Positions 17,305 through 26,407 of a stretch of 64,000 nucleotides of DNA are shown piece by piece. Made by a program: the position numbers and the translations under genes. The stretch is taken from NCBI GenBank assembly GCA_029250945.1, contig JAQXEG010000034.1, positions 62,001 to 126,000 on the forward strand. Direction: 5' to 3'. The notes below the pieces were generated by a model. That model had not been told where the DNA came from and made no database searches. It saw only the letters and a program-made list of their open reading frames with translations. The DNA comes from Yoonia sp. GTDB lineage: Bacteria; Pseudomonadota; Alphaproteobacteria; Rhodobacterales; Rhodobacteraceae. How positions within the stretch are numbered: position 1 is the stretch's first letter; each line of letters starts with the position of its first letter.

Positions 17305-17873
17305 TTAGCCTCCGACGAAAAATCCGTGCTGATTTGCTAACACCGGTCGCGCATCTGCTCCAAGCGTTTTCGCAGCCGTGAAAGCCCAATGCGGGTCACG
17401 CATCAACTCGCGGCCCAGCAGCACGATGTCTGCTTTGTTTTCAGCAATAATGCTTTCGGCGTGCGCAGGATCAGTGATACCACCAACAGCCATTATTGGC
17501 AGGCCGGCGGAGGACCGCAGCACGCCTGCCATATCAGGTTGCTCGGCGGTTCTATTGCCAATCGCACCGCGTGCTTCGGGCACAGCGCCGCCGCCAGAGC
17601 AATCCAAAATATCAACGCCGAGATCTTTCAGCCAAATGCCAACCTGCGATGTATCCTCCAGAGTCAGGCCACCATCGACAAAATCGTGTACGGATAAACG
17701 AACGGACAGCACGCGATTTTCGGGCCAAACGGCGCGCACTTTTTCGACGGTTTCGAGTAAGAAGCGAGCGCGACCTTTTCAGATCGCCGCCGTATCCATC
17801 CTCGCGTGTATTCACCAACTTGCTTGTCACCAGCGTTAAGCGCATGGGTAAACGTGTTCTCGGCAAGTTTCAT
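17305..17873 (-). pseudogene. Fusion remnant: start of an HpcH/HpaI aldolase joined to the end of an OYE reductase
   Basis: The ATG (17873) overlaps the upstream stop codon (TGATG) and begins MKLAENTFTHALNAGDKQVG, which looks like the extreme N-terminus of an HpcH/HpaI-type aldolase. In the next frame the sequence becomes KLVNTREDGYGGDLK, then after another shift near 17755 FLLETVEKVRAVWPENR, and then an open stretch of about 130 codons. That stretch includes DILDCSGGGAVPEARG, LPIMAVGGITDP and DIVLLGRELMRDPHW, the C-terminal half of an Old Yellow Enzyme reductase. The FMN-binding N-terminal half is absent and at least two frameshifts are needed. One base separates it from the intact demethylase gene. 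Confidence 0.75.
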
Positions 17874-19084
17874 CAGATGATCGCCTTTTCGATGATCTTG
17901 TGGCCTGCTGGAATACGGTCAAAATGGAATTGCGTCATGTCGAGCGTTTTATATGCGCCATGCACCATGATCTCAGCCGTACCACGGCCCATTGCTGGGG
18001 ATTGTTGCAAACCGTGGCCGGAAAAACCGTTGAGGAAAAAGAAGTTTTCGATCTCCATATGCGGCCCAAGAATGGCGTTGTGATCAAAGGTGTTCATGGC
18101 GTAATGCCCGCCCCATTCGGACTGAACCTTGATCGCTTCGAACTGAGGTATGCGGGTGGCAAGGATTGGCCAGACGTGGTTTTCCCACATCGCATGATCC
18201 ATAGCGAAGTCGTTGTAATCAACGGCAGGATCAATGTCCGAATGGCCGCCGCATTGATACGTGCCACCGCCGTTTTCGCGCACGTGAACGCCGGATGGGT
18301 CAATGGTGAGCGGCAGATCGCGGTCCAGTGGTGTCTCGGCTGAGAAGATCCAAGAATATCGCTTGCGCGGCTCAACGGGCACTTTAATGCCAGCCATTTC
18401 AGCCGTTCGTGCGGCACGTGGGCCCGATGCGTTCAGCACTTGCCCGCAGGCGATGACTTCACCTGACTTCAAAGTTACGCTTTCGACGTGGTTTCCAGCA
18501 GCGTTCTTGTTGATCGCTACAACTTCGTTTTCGACGTATTCGACACCACGTTCGCGCGCAGACTTACGCCACCAATCGAATACGGCGGTCGCATCCCAGA
18601 ACCCTTCATCCATAAGGTTGATTGATCCCAAAACGATGTCATCGACGTTGTAGAATGGATAGGCGTCCTTGATCTGGTCTGGCGTCATCAACTGTGTGGC
18701 AGCGCCGGCGGCGATCTGGGTCTGCTGGCTTTCACGCAGTACATCTGCAAAGGCATCGTTGTCGGCAAGATACATGTACCCGAACGAGCGGATCGACAGG
18801 TCTGGCACGCGATCATCGTTGCCCATGTACCGTGGCAGGTTCTTTACGAAATCGGCTGCGAACTGGCTGATGCGCACATTCAACTCGCCTGAAAATTGCT
18901 GCCGCATGCAGGAATTGGTGTGCATCGTCGATGTGTTTTCGTATGTAAGGTCACGATCCACCACCAAAACCTTTCCATCAAAATCCTTATCATCGGAGAG
19001 GAACCAAGCTGCGGAGGCCCCCATCATTGCCCCACCGATGATCACGACGTCATAGGACGTGTTTTGCGGCGCTTGGGTTTTCAT
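17873..19084 (-). CDS. DAO-family FAD-dependent amine oxidase/dehydrogenase (sarcosine oxidase-like)
   Basis: A 403-residue flavoprotein of the D-amino-acid oxidase superfamily. The dinucleotide fold is YDVVIIGGAMMGASAAWFL at residues 10-28. A C-terminal FLNGFSGHGLQQSPAMGRG is typical of sarcosine/dimethylglycine dehydrogenases and FOXRED1-like proteins. No signal peptide is seen. It overlaps hyuB by four bases (ATGA) and is clearly in the same operon as hyuA and hyuB. Oxidative N-demethylation of sarcosine or a related secondary amine is a reasonable inference, but the family also includes glycine, proline and opine oxidases. Confidence 0.8.
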   Translation of the reverse strand: MKTQAPQNTSYDVVIIGGAMMGASAAWFLSDDKDFDGKVLVVDRDLTYENTSTMHTNSCMRQQFSGELNVRISQFAADFVKNLPRYMGNDDRVPDLSIRSFGYMYLADNDAFADVLRESQQTQIAAGAATQLMTPDQIKDAYPFYNVDDIVLGSINLMDEGFWDATAVFDWWRKSARERGVEYVENEVVAINKNAAGNHVESVTLKSGEVIACGQVLNASGPRAARTAEMAGIKVPVEPRKRYSWIFSAETPLDRDLPLTIDPSGVHVRENGGGTYQCGGHSDIDPAVDYNDFAMDHAMWENHVWPILATRIPQFEAIKVQSEWGGHYAMNTFDHNAILGPHMEIENFFFLNGFSGHGLQQSPAMGRGTAEIMVHGAYKTLDMTQFHFDRIPAGHKIIEKAII

Positions 19085-20787
19085 ATCGTGTCTCCTTTGG
19101 CGACGATGGCCTCAACTTCTGCGATGTCTGCTGAGGATAGATTGTAGTCTTTGGCGGCCGTCTCAGCTGAAATATATCCGCGTGCCAGATCGCGTTTCAC
19201 CAGTTCGATGGATCGCTCGGACGGGTCGCCGTAACCCGCACCGCCGGGGAAGGCCATGACGACGCGGCGCCCGTGGGTGACGAACTGTTTGCCTTTGCCG
19301 TTCATGGCCGTGCCATCATCTTGGGCAATGGTTGTGGGTGCGCCTGCGCTGCCACCACGGCGGCCCAGTGCAGGGTGATCCACGCGGTCAAACATGGCTT
19401 GGATATCGAACTCATGTCCCTCTTGCGCGCCCACTTCCATGTATTGGCCAAGGCCGCCGCGGGTCTTGCCCGCGCCCCCGCTATCGGGCCGCAATTCCTT
19501 GCGCCAGATGATAACGGGGCCCGCATGTTCGGTTGCCTCAATCGGCATTGTCATCACACCTGAGGGAAAGGCAGTAGCGTTCAGGCCATCGTGTTCGGGG
19601 CGCGCACCGGAACCGCCAGAATTGAACGTCAGCACTTCGTTGCGCCGCGCATGTGCCGGTGCGGGTGCGTCGGTGCGCGGGCGCAAGGACACTTGGAAGT
19701 TACACAAGCAACCGGCCCCTTCGGCGGGCACCAGACCCGGCACGATTTTGTCGAAGGCGTTGAACACGGCGTCTGGCACAAAGTGGCCGACGATGTGGCG
19801 CAGGGCGACGGGTGCGGGGTGCAATGCGTTGACGATGGAGTTCTCAGGCGCTGCAATCTCGAACGGGGCAAGGCTGGCCGCGTTGTTGGGAATTTCAGGG
19901 GCAATCGCCACCTTGAGCGCATAACAAGCATAGGCCTTGGCATAGACCAGCGGGCAGTTGATACCCTTTTTGTCGAGGCCGGATGATCCGGTAAAGTCCG
20001 ACACGATCTTATCGCCTTCAATACTGACCTTAACCTTTAGCGTGATGGGTCGGTCAAAGCCGTCCATCGTGATCTCGCCGTCTGCAGATGTCTGCGGCAA
20101 GGCCGCGATCCGCTCAATAGTCGCACGGCGTGAGTTGTCGAGGATGAAGTCTGCGATGCCATTCAGATCGGACAGGTCAAATTCCTGCATCATGTCGATC
20201 AGGCGGCGATGCCCAATCTCGTTACAGGTCGCCAAGGCATAGATGTCACCAATCAACTGATCAGGTTCACGCACGTTGCCGCGAATGATGCGGGTCAGGG
20301 TTTCATCAACTGTACCGCGATCCGCGAATTTCATGATGGGGATATAAAGGCCCTCTTCGTAGACGCTGGCCGCATCCGCGCCAAATCCGCGTCCTCCGAT
20401 GTCTACAATATGAGCGGTGCAAGCAAAAAACCCGACCAGCGCACCCTTATGGAATGACGGTGTGACCATGGTGATGTCGTGCAGGTGGCCGGTGCCCTCC
20501 CATGGATCGTTGGTGATGTAGACGTCGCCGTCATGGATATTGTCGCGCCCGATGCGGCGGATGAAGTGTGCGACGGCGTCGGCCATCGCATTTACGTGGC
20601 CCGGCGTGCCTGTGACAGCTTGTGCGAGCATTTGGCCTTGGACGTCATAGACACCCGCGGACAAATCACCGGCTTCTCGCACAGATGTTGAGAACGCGGT
20701 GCGGACCAAGGCCTGCGCTTGTTCCTCGACAACGGATATCAGGCGATTCCACATGACTTGATATGCAACTTTTGAATGCTGGGTCAT
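19081..20787 (-). CDS. hyuB: Hydantoinase/oxoprolinase subunit B (HyuB)
   Basis: A 568-residue protein covering the whole hydantoinase B domain. Visible family segments are VTGTPGHVNAMADAVAHF, DVYITNDPWEGTGHLHDI, CTAHIVDIGGRGFG, GGSGARPEHDGLNATAFPSG and FPGGAGYGDPSER. Together with HyuA it forms ATP-dependent ring-opening amidohydrolases acting on hydantoins, N-methylhydantoin or 5-oxoproline, or ATP-dependent ketone carboxylases. It overlaps hyuA upstream and the FAD oxidase gene downstream by ATGA junctions. The neighbouring amine oxidase and demethylase favour an N-methylated substrate, but this is inference. Confidence 0.9.
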   Translation of the reverse strand: MTQHSKVAYQVMWNRLISVVEEQAQALVRTAFSTSVREAGDLSAGVYDVQGQMLAQAVTGTPGHVNAMADAVAHFIRRIGRDNIHDGDVYITNDPWEGTGHLHDITMVTPSFHKGALVGFFACTAHIVDIGGRGFGADAASVYEEGLYIPIMKFADRGTVDETLTRIIRGNVREPDQLIGDIYALATCNEIGHRRLIDMMQEFDLSDLNGIADFILDNSRRATIERIAALPQTSADGEITMDGFDRPITLKVKVSIEGDKIVSDFTGSSGLDKKGINCPLVYAKAYACYALKVAIAPEIPNNAASLAPFEIAAPENSIVNALHPAPVALRHIVGHFVPDAVFNAFDKIVPGLVPAEGAGCLCNFQVSLRPRTDAPAPAHARRNEVLTFNSGGSGARPEHDGLNATAFPSGVMTMPIEATEHAGPVIIWRKELRPDSGGAGKTRGGLGQYMEVGAQEGHEFDIQAMFDRVDHPALGRRGGSAGAPTTIAQDDGTAMNGKGKQFVTHGRRVVMAFPGGAGYGDPSERSIELVKRDLARGYISAETAAKDYNLSSADIAEVEAIVAKGDTI

Positions 20788-22871
20788 TGCGCTGATCCTT
20801 TCAGGACGACATCGATACAGCCATCAGGCTGGCGGATGGCATCGCGACTTGCGGGTACGATGATAGTGGTTTCATCCTCGACCACCGCAACGGGGCCTAC
20901 GGCCCGCTGACCTGTGGCCATATCAAAACGGTTGACGATTTGTGCATCCAGATATTGCCCCTGCGCGGCATCAAATAAATGCCGCGTGCCGGCAGCCATT
21001 GCTGTATCCGCGCCACTTGTTTCATCCATCCGAGCAACTTGTTCTGGCGGCGTGGTCGCGTTGACCGACCACACGGTAATCTCGATATCCATACCCTCGA
21101 CGGGACGGCCAAACAGCTTGGAATAATCCTCGATGAACCGTGCCTCAAACGTTGCTGCATCTGGGTTCATTGCTTGATCCTCGGTCAGCTCAATCGGGAT
21201 TTCCCAGCCTTGCCCTGTGTAGCGCATATAGACTTTGAACTCCGACAGGATCGGGCTGACCTCGTCGCAGGTGCGCACGAAGCCAGTCGCCTCGGTCTTG
21301 AGATCGGTCAGCAGAGATTTGATCCGGTCGCCGTCAAAATCTGACAGTTTCATGTAGACCGAGCGGTTCGCCTCGAACGAGAACGGCGCGCGTAGGAACC
21401 CGATGGCAGAGCCAACGCCTGCCCCCGGTGGCACCAACAAACGATCCACGCCAAGCTTTTCGCAAAGCCGCCCAGCGTGCAGCGGGGCCGCGCCACCGAA
21501 TGCAATCATCGTGTATTCCGACAGGTCCTCGCCATTCTCAACGGCATGCACGCGGGCCGCGTTGGCCATGTTTTCATCGACCACCTCGGCCACGCCAAAC
21601 GCCGCCTCGACTGCGTCCATGTCAAGCGTGTTACCGACCACATTGGACAGTGCGGATTTCGATGCATCGGGGTGCAGTTTGATCGAGCCACCCGCGAAGT
21701 TATCAGGGTCCAACTTGCCCAGCACCAGATCGGCATCCGTCACGCCGGGGCTTTCACCGCCGCGACCGTAACACGCCGGTCCAGGTTCCGATCCCGCACT
21801 TTCAGGCCCGACGCGGATCTGGCGCATCGCATCCACATGCGCGAGCGATCCGCCGCCTGCGCCGATCTCGACCATATCAATTACAGGGATCGAAATTGGC
21901 ATCCCCGAACCCTTTTTGAAACGATACGTGCGGGCGACTTCGAATACGCGGCTCGTCTTGGGTGTTTGGTTTTTGATCAGGCAAATTTTGGCCGTTGTGC
22001 CGCCCATGTCGAACGACAGAACTTTACCAAGGCCGTAGCGCGCCGCGATGTGGGCGGCGAACACAGCACCACCCGCAGGGCCAGATTCCACCAAGCGCAC
22101 AGGGAAGTCGGCGGCGTTCTGGATCGAGATGATCCCCCCGCCCGAGTGCATCAGGAAGATACGACACGACACACCCTCCGACTTCAGGCGATCCTCAAGA
22201 CGGCCAAGATACGACGCCATCAGCGGCTTGATATACGCGTTCGCCACAACTGTGTTGAACCGCTCATATTCGCGCATCTGTGGGGACACTTCGGAAGAAA
22301 TAGACACCGCAACATCGGGCAGTTTTTCCGCCAGCACTTCCCGCACCAACTGTTCATGCGCAGGGTTCAAATAGGAATGGATCAGGCCCACGGCGACGCT
22401 TTCAAATCCAGCGGCGGCGATGCGGTCCACGACCGCCTCAACCTCGACCCGATCAATGTCGACCAACACAGCGCCATTGGCATCCACGCGCCCGCCAACC
22501 GTAAACCTCATCTGACGCGGCAACAGCGGATCGGGCAGGTTCAGGTTCAGATCATATTGCTCAAACCGCGACTCTGTGCGCATTTCGATGACATCGCGGA
22601 ACCCTTCTGTCGTGATGAGTGCGGTCTTGGCGCCGCGCCGCTCAATCAACGCATTGGTCGCCAAAGTCGTGCCATGAATGATCTGATCAACGTCGCTTGG
22701 GGCAACACCTGCCTTGTCCAAAACCTGATGCATCCCATCGATGATCGCGTTTTCGGGCGCGGCATAGGTCGTCAGCACTTTGGTGGAAAAAACCTCTGTG
22801 CCTTTTTCCAAAACAACGTCAGTAAACGTCCCGCCGATATCGACACCAAGACGGATAGAGGTCTTTGCCAT
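20784..22871 (-). CDS. hyuA: Hydantoinase/oxoprolinase subunit A (HyuA)
   Basis: A 695-residue ATP-binding subunit. The N-terminal acetate kinase-like fold starts RLGVDIGGTFTDVV, followed by IIHGTTLATNALIERRG and LITTEGFRDVIEM. The central domain has LMHSGGGIISI, VESGPAGGAVFAAHI, LSFDMGGTTAKICLI and AFGGAAPLHAGRLCEKLG; the last two form the second nucleotide-binding half. The ATG at 22871 has an AGGAG site seven bases upstream and is preferred over the earlier in-frame ATG at 22898. It is the first gene of the operon hyuA-hyuB-FAD oxidase-(remnant)-demethylase. A LysR gene lies immediately upstream in the same direction, with palindromes between them. Confidence 0.92.
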   Translation of the reverse strand: MAKTSIRLGVDIGGTFTDVVLEKGTEVFSTKVLTTYAAPENAIIDGMHQVLDKAGVAPSDVDQIIHGTTLATNALIERRGAKTALITTEGFRDVIEMRTESRFEQYDLNLNLPDPLLPRQMRFTVGGRVDANGAVLVDIDRVEVEAVVDRIAAAGFESVAVGLIHSYLNPAHEQLVREVLAEKLPDVAVSISSEVSPQMREYERFNTVVANAYIKPLMASYLGRLEDRLKSEGVSCRIFLMHSGGGIISIQNAADFPVRLVESGPAGGAVFAAHIAARYGLGKVLSFDMGGTTAKICLIKNQTPKTSRVFEVARTYRFKKGSGMPISIPVIDMVEIGAGGGSLAHVDAMRQIRVGPESAGSEPGPACYGRGGESPGVTDADLVLGKLDPDNFAGGSIKLHPDASKSALSNVVGNTLDMDAVEAAFGVAEVVDENMANAARVHAVENGEDLSEYTMIAFGGAAPLHAGRLCEKLGVDRLLVPPGAGVGSAIGFLRAPFSFEANRSVYMKLSDFDGDRIKSLLTDLKTEATGFVRTCDEVSPILSEFKVYMRYTGQGWEIPIELTEDQAMNPDAATFEARFIEDYSKLFGRPVEGMDIEITVWSVNATTPPEQVARMDETSGADTAMAAGTRHLFDAAQGQYLDAQIVNRFDMATGQRAVGPVAVVEDETTIIVPASRDAIRQPDGCIDVVLKGSAQ

Positions 22872-22921
22872 GTGAGGCTCCTGCAATGAGTTACCCAAGT
22901 AGGTGGCCCTAAAATGCTCAC

Positions 22922-22967
22922 ATAATCAAATCGATTAAACCTTTCACCCCGATCAATTATATTGATC
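22922..22967. promoter_or_regulatory. Palindromes between lysR and hyuA, likely LysR-type operator
   Basis: A perfect 7-bp inverted repeat GATCAAT-TAT-ATTGATC (22951-22967) lies next to the lysR stop, and a second imperfect one, TAATC-N5-GATTA, lies around 22922-22936. Both are 50-100 bp upstream of the hyuA ATG in an AT-rich gap of otherwise GC-rich DNA. Spacing fits a LysR recognition site plus an activation site. Confidence 0.5.
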
Positions 22968-22969
22968 TA

Positions 22970-23866
22970 TTAGGTTCGCATCGCAACCTTGGCGATCTGC
23001 GCCGCCTTTTCAACGTATAACGCAGCGCGTGCAGGGGCATAGCGGGCAAAGAACGACAAAGGCTCGGGGTGCCAACTGGCGTCTATCTTATGCAGATCCC
23101 CGGCGGCGACTTCTGCCTCGATTAACCGCGCGGGCAACAGAGCAACGCCCAACCCCTCAAGCACCATCGGAACACAGGCAGATAAGGCGCTGGAATGAAC
23201 AATCCGTTCCGGGCGCAAACCTTGCCTTGCCGAGAGATTATGAAGCGCAGCACAAGCCTGAGTGTGTTTTGCATGTGTGAGAATTGTCAGCTCAAAGAGC
23301 TCTGGCAGGGTAGGTGCAGCGCTGACGTTTTGGATCAGGTCGGAGTTGGCAACCCAACAGTAGTGCTCTTGACCCAATGCCTCGCTGGCGAACACTTTCG
23401 ATTTGAACGGCCCTGTTTGAAGCGCCAGATCAAGTTGCCCTTCCATCAAGCGTGCATCAATCGTCGTCGATAGGTCGACCTCCAACTGTATGCGCAGCTT
23501 TGGGTAGGCCTCTCTCATCAGTCGCAGGAAGCTTTGCAACCACGTGCAGGCCACAAGCTCGGTCACGCCGAGCCGAAGTGTCTCCTCAATCAACTCCTGA
23601 CGGCCAGCTTCCTCAATGAGCGCTTCTCCGGCCCATAAAACTTCTCGTGTTTTTTGCAACAACCTCTCGCCATTTACAGTCAAACGAACCGATCTGGCAT
23701 CTCGTATCAATAACGTCTCATCAAGTGCGGCTTCAAGCGCCGTGATCCGCGCTGAAATGTTGGGCTGCGTGGTGCCGAGCGCAGCAGCAGCAGCGCGAAA
23801 CGTGCCTGTGTCAACGACAAAGACGAACGCTTCTAACTGTTTTAGAGTGATCTGGCTTTTGATCAT
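22970..23866 (-). CDS. LysR-family transcriptional regulator
   Basis: A 298-residue LysR-type regulator. The winged helix-turn-helix is at residues 7-65 (LKQLEAFVFVVDTGTFRAAA, TTQPNISARITALE), followed by the linker helix and a periplasmic-binding-like effector domain. It is transcribed in the same direction as hyuA and just upstream of it, rather than divergently. It probably controls the hyuA-hyuB-oxidase-demethylase genes through the palindromes in the 98-bp gap. The inducer is unknown. The 167 bp upstream of it (23867-24033) hold no gene I can support. Confidence 0.88.
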   Translation of the reverse strand: MIKSQITLKQLEAFVFVVDTGTFRAAAAALGTTQPNISARITALEAALDETLLIRDARSVRLTVNGERLLQKTREVLWAGEALIEEAGRQELIEETLRLGVTELVACTWLQSFLRLMREAYPKLRIQLEVDLSTTIDARLMEGQLDLALQTGPFKSKVFASEALGQEHYCWVANSDLIQNVSAAPTLPELFELTILTHAKHTQACAALHNLSARQGLRPERIVHSSALSACVPMVLEGLGVALLPARLIEAEVAAGDLHKIDASWHPEPLSFFARYAPARAALYVEKAAQIAKVAMRT

Positions 23867-24033
23867 TATTGGATCTTTGATTGAAAATATTTATCGACAG
23901 ACTAACCCGTCTATCAACGTGGAAAAAGCGTTTTCAAAGCGTTCGTAAATGTTGTGGCGTTTCATGCATCAGACGGCGGGGCCAAAATCACAGGGCAGAA
24001 CATTCGTATGGCTAGTGAGGTTACGCAGACGGC

Positions 24034-25167
24034 TTAGCGATTGCGCAAAAGGTGAGCGTCAAGGGCCGCCAATCCTTCTTCGAGGTTGGCGCGTCCAAAC
24101 CCAAGGCGTAGCCGATCCGTTGGTGTCGGCCCTAAGTCGGACGAATAGATCGTGCTGGGCAAGAATAACACGCCGCTTTCCTCTACCAGTGATGCGCAAA
24201 ACGCTTCAACGCCGTCCGCCCCTTTGTAGCGCGGGAACGCCATGCAGGACCCGTCGGGACGCTGCCACTCAAACAGATCAGGATAGCGGGCAAAGAACGC
24301 ATCCCACTTGGGCAGGTTTTCATCAACGATGGCACAATTGCGCGCAAGAATACGGTTCTTGTTGCGCAGGGCGATCATCGTCAACCGCTCGGATGGGCCG
24401 GAATTGCAGATAGATAGGTAGTGTTTCAACCGTTCCATCTTCGAGATGATCTCAGCATCCTGACAGGCAATCCAGCCAACGCGCAGACCGGGCAGGCCGT
24501 ATGATTTGGACATCACGTTGAGGGACAAACCACGTTCATAGATGTCTGCGATAAAGGGCAGGTGCCGCGCTCTTGTTTCGCCAAGACCATTAAAAATTTC
24601 GTCGTGTAAAATGTAGATGCCGTGTTTACGGCATAGCTCGACCAGCGCTTGGTAGCGGTCCAAGGGTAATATCGCGCCAGTTGGATTGTGGGGGAAATTG
24701 ATCGTCACCAGCTTTGTATTGGGACGGATTGCGGCAGCCACACGATCAATATCAAGCGACCAATTGTCATTTGGATCAAGCGGCACGCCAGTTGCTTCAC
24801 AGATCGCAACGGGTAGCGTTTCATGGGATTGATAGTTTGGTGTGACCACAATTGCGTGGCTGTCTGCATCAAGGATCACTTGATTGGCCGCAAAGATTCC
24901 TTCGCTTGCGCCCGCAAAACACAGGATGTCTGATGCGGCTTGATTGGCATAGGTTGCGGCGATCGCTTCGCGCAAGTCAGGCGCACCAAAGGTTTCCGTG
25001 TACCCCAGCCACATACCTTCAAACGCTTCACGTTCCGCAGGTGTCGCCATCGCCAATAGATCACGAAGTGACATTGCTTCGGCATCTGATGCCGTCATGT
25101 GATAGCGCGCTTTAAACTCCCACTTTGAGAAGTGTGTTTCCAGTCGAAAGTCGGGCAATGTCGGCAT
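24034..25167 (-). CDS. PLP-dependent aminotransferase, class I/II
   Basis: A 377-residue fold-type I aminotransferase. The PLP lysine lies in VMSKSYGLPGLRVGW (about residue 215). The cofactor-binding Asn is in TINFPHNPTGAILP and the Asp/Tyr pair in YILHDEIFNGLGE. The C-terminal RLGFGR supplies the substrate-carboxylate Arg. It is divergent from the ornithine cyclodeaminase-like gene with only 31 bp between the starts. Pairings of this kind occur in amino-acid and ectoine-type catabolic clusters; the substrate is not evident. Confidence 0.85.
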   Translation of the reverse strand: MPTLPDFRLETHFSKWEFKARYHMTASDAEAMSLRDLLAMATPAEREAFEGMWLGYTETFGAPDLREAIAATYANQAASDILCFAGASEGIFAANQVILDADSHAIVVTPNYQSHETLPVAICEATGVPLDPNDNWSLDIDRVAAAIRPNTKLVTINFPHNPTGAILPLDRYQALVELCRKHGIYILHDEIFNGLGETRARHLPFIADIYERGLSLNVMSKSYGLPGLRVGWIACQDAEIISKMERLKHYLSICNSGPSERLTMIALRNKNRILARNCAIVDENLPKWDAFFARYPDLFEWQRPDGSCMAFPRYKGADGVEAFCASLVEESGVLFLPSTIYSSDLGPTPTDRLRLGFGRANLEEGLAALDAHLLRNR

Positions 25168-25198
25168 ATGGTCAGGTCACTTTAATTGGAGTTTAGGC

Positions 25199-26149
25199 AT
25201 GATTACCCTGACACGTTCTGAAATCGAAGCATTGATTGATTTTGACGCTGCCGCACAAGCGATCAAGGCGGCATATGTTGTGACAAGCTTGGGCAAAGTC
25301 AATCTGCCGCCGGTTGGGCATATCACATTCGCGCAGGGTGCTGATTGCCACATCAAGTATGGGCATATGGCCGGTGACGCGAACTTTGTGATCAAAGTCG
25401 CCACAGGCTTTCCAGAGAATGACGCGAAGGGCCTTCCCAGTGGAAACGGTCTTGTACTGGTTCTATCGGCTGTAACTGGAATGGTTGAGGCCATGCTTCA
25501 TGACGAAATGATGCTCACTGACATTCGAACGGGCATCGGCGGCGCTATTGCTAGTCGCGCATTGGCCCGTGCGGATAGTCGCGTGGCTTTGGTTGTTGGA
25601 ACGGGGCCGCAAGCGCGCCGGCAGATTGAGGCGCATGCAGCCCTAATGCCTAATCTTTCATTCCAAGTCTGGGGTCGGACTTCTACAAAGGTCGATGATT
25701 TGATTGCAGATTTAGCCCCACATATCGGCGTGAAACGTGCATATGATCTTGAGGATGCTACGCGAAGTGCTGACGTCGTCATAACCGCGACTGGCTCTAA
25801 GTCGCCCATTCTAAAATTAGATTGGGTACAACCGGGAACGCACATCACCGCCGTTGGGGCGGATGCGCCTGGTAAGCAAGAACTGGAGATCGGTTTGGTA
25901 GCACGCGCTGACGTTCTTGCCGTCGATTTGGTGGCACAATGCTTGGATCATGGTGAGGTATCCCATGCCGCCGCGAAAGGTTTGATCACTGCGGATGACC
26001 TACACGAGATTGGTACGTTGTTGAATGGAACCAGCCTTGGACGTGTTGACGACAGTCAAATTACGATTACAGACCTGACAGGTATCGCCGCGCAAGACAT
26101 CGCGATGGCGAACACTGTTTTGGCTGCGTCGAAAGCTCAAGCAGCTTAA
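25199..26149 (+). CDS. Ornithine cyclodeaminase/mu-crystallin family protein
   Basis: A 316-residue NAD(P)-dependent enzyme of the OCD/mu-crystallin family. It has an N-terminal substrate domain (HIKYGHMAGDANFVIKVATG), LHDEMMLTDIRTG, and a Rossmann fold starting ALVVGTGPQARRQIEAHA (about residue 121). Family members include ornithine cyclodeaminase, alanine dehydrogenase, ketimine reductase and the EutC protein of ectoine degradation. Together with the divergent aminotransferase it may process an amino-acid or imine intermediate. Codon use appears slightly more AT-rich than in the flanking genes. Confidence 0.82.
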   Translation: MITLTRSEIEALIDFDAAAQAIKAAYVVTSLGKVNLPPVGHITFAQGADCHIKYGHMAGDANFVIKVATGFPENDAKGLPSGNGLVLVLSAVTGMVEAMLHDEMMLTDIRTGIGGAIASRALARADSRVALVVGTGPQARRQIEAHAALMPNLSFQVWGRTSTKVDDLIADLAPHIGVKRAYDLEDATRSADVVITATGSKSPILKLDWVQPGTHITAVGADAPGKQELEIGLVARADVLAVDLVAQCLDHGEVSHAAAKGLITADDLHEIGTLLNGTSLGRVDDSQITITDLTGIAAQDIAMANTVLAASKAQAA

Positions 26150-26361
26150 CTGAATTTCAGGTCCATTGCGGACATCGGTTCGAGCACAGCGAAAGCTAAC
26201 TTTGTCCGCACGCTGTGAATTCGCCAAGCACCAGATTTTGCGGTTGCACCCAATGTCCGCTTTGGGCCGTCGAAGCAACTTGGCGAAATTCCTAACTGCG
26301 CAAACCCATGAGCTTAAAGTTAGGCGCAATTTGTTCCAATGGTGAGCGTAATTTGTCCCAA

Positions 26362-26398
26362 TAAGGGATACCTAAAAGGAAAAATTTCCCTTATTTTT
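26362..26398 (+). terminator. Terminator-like hairpin downstream of the OCD-like gene
   Basis: TAAGGGA (26362-26368) pairs with TCCCTTA (26387-26393) and is followed by TTTTTAT. A nested GGAAA/TTTCC hairpin lies inside. It is 213 bp beyond the OCD-like stop codon. The intervening 26150-26361 contains no convincing gene. Confidence 0.5.
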
Positions 26399-26407
26399 AT
26401 AGATAAA

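Noticed and set aside
21477-22889. Long 470-codon plus-strand ORF opposite hyuA
   Set aside because: Its His/Arg-rich product has no domain features, and the minus frame gives a complete HyuA with all motifs.
25199-26149. EutC and an ectoine degradation cluster
   Set aside because: The OCD-like protein, aminotransferase and SSADH recall it, but EutB, the ectoine hydrolase EutD and EutE are absent, and the M24-like protein nearby is a clear creatinase.
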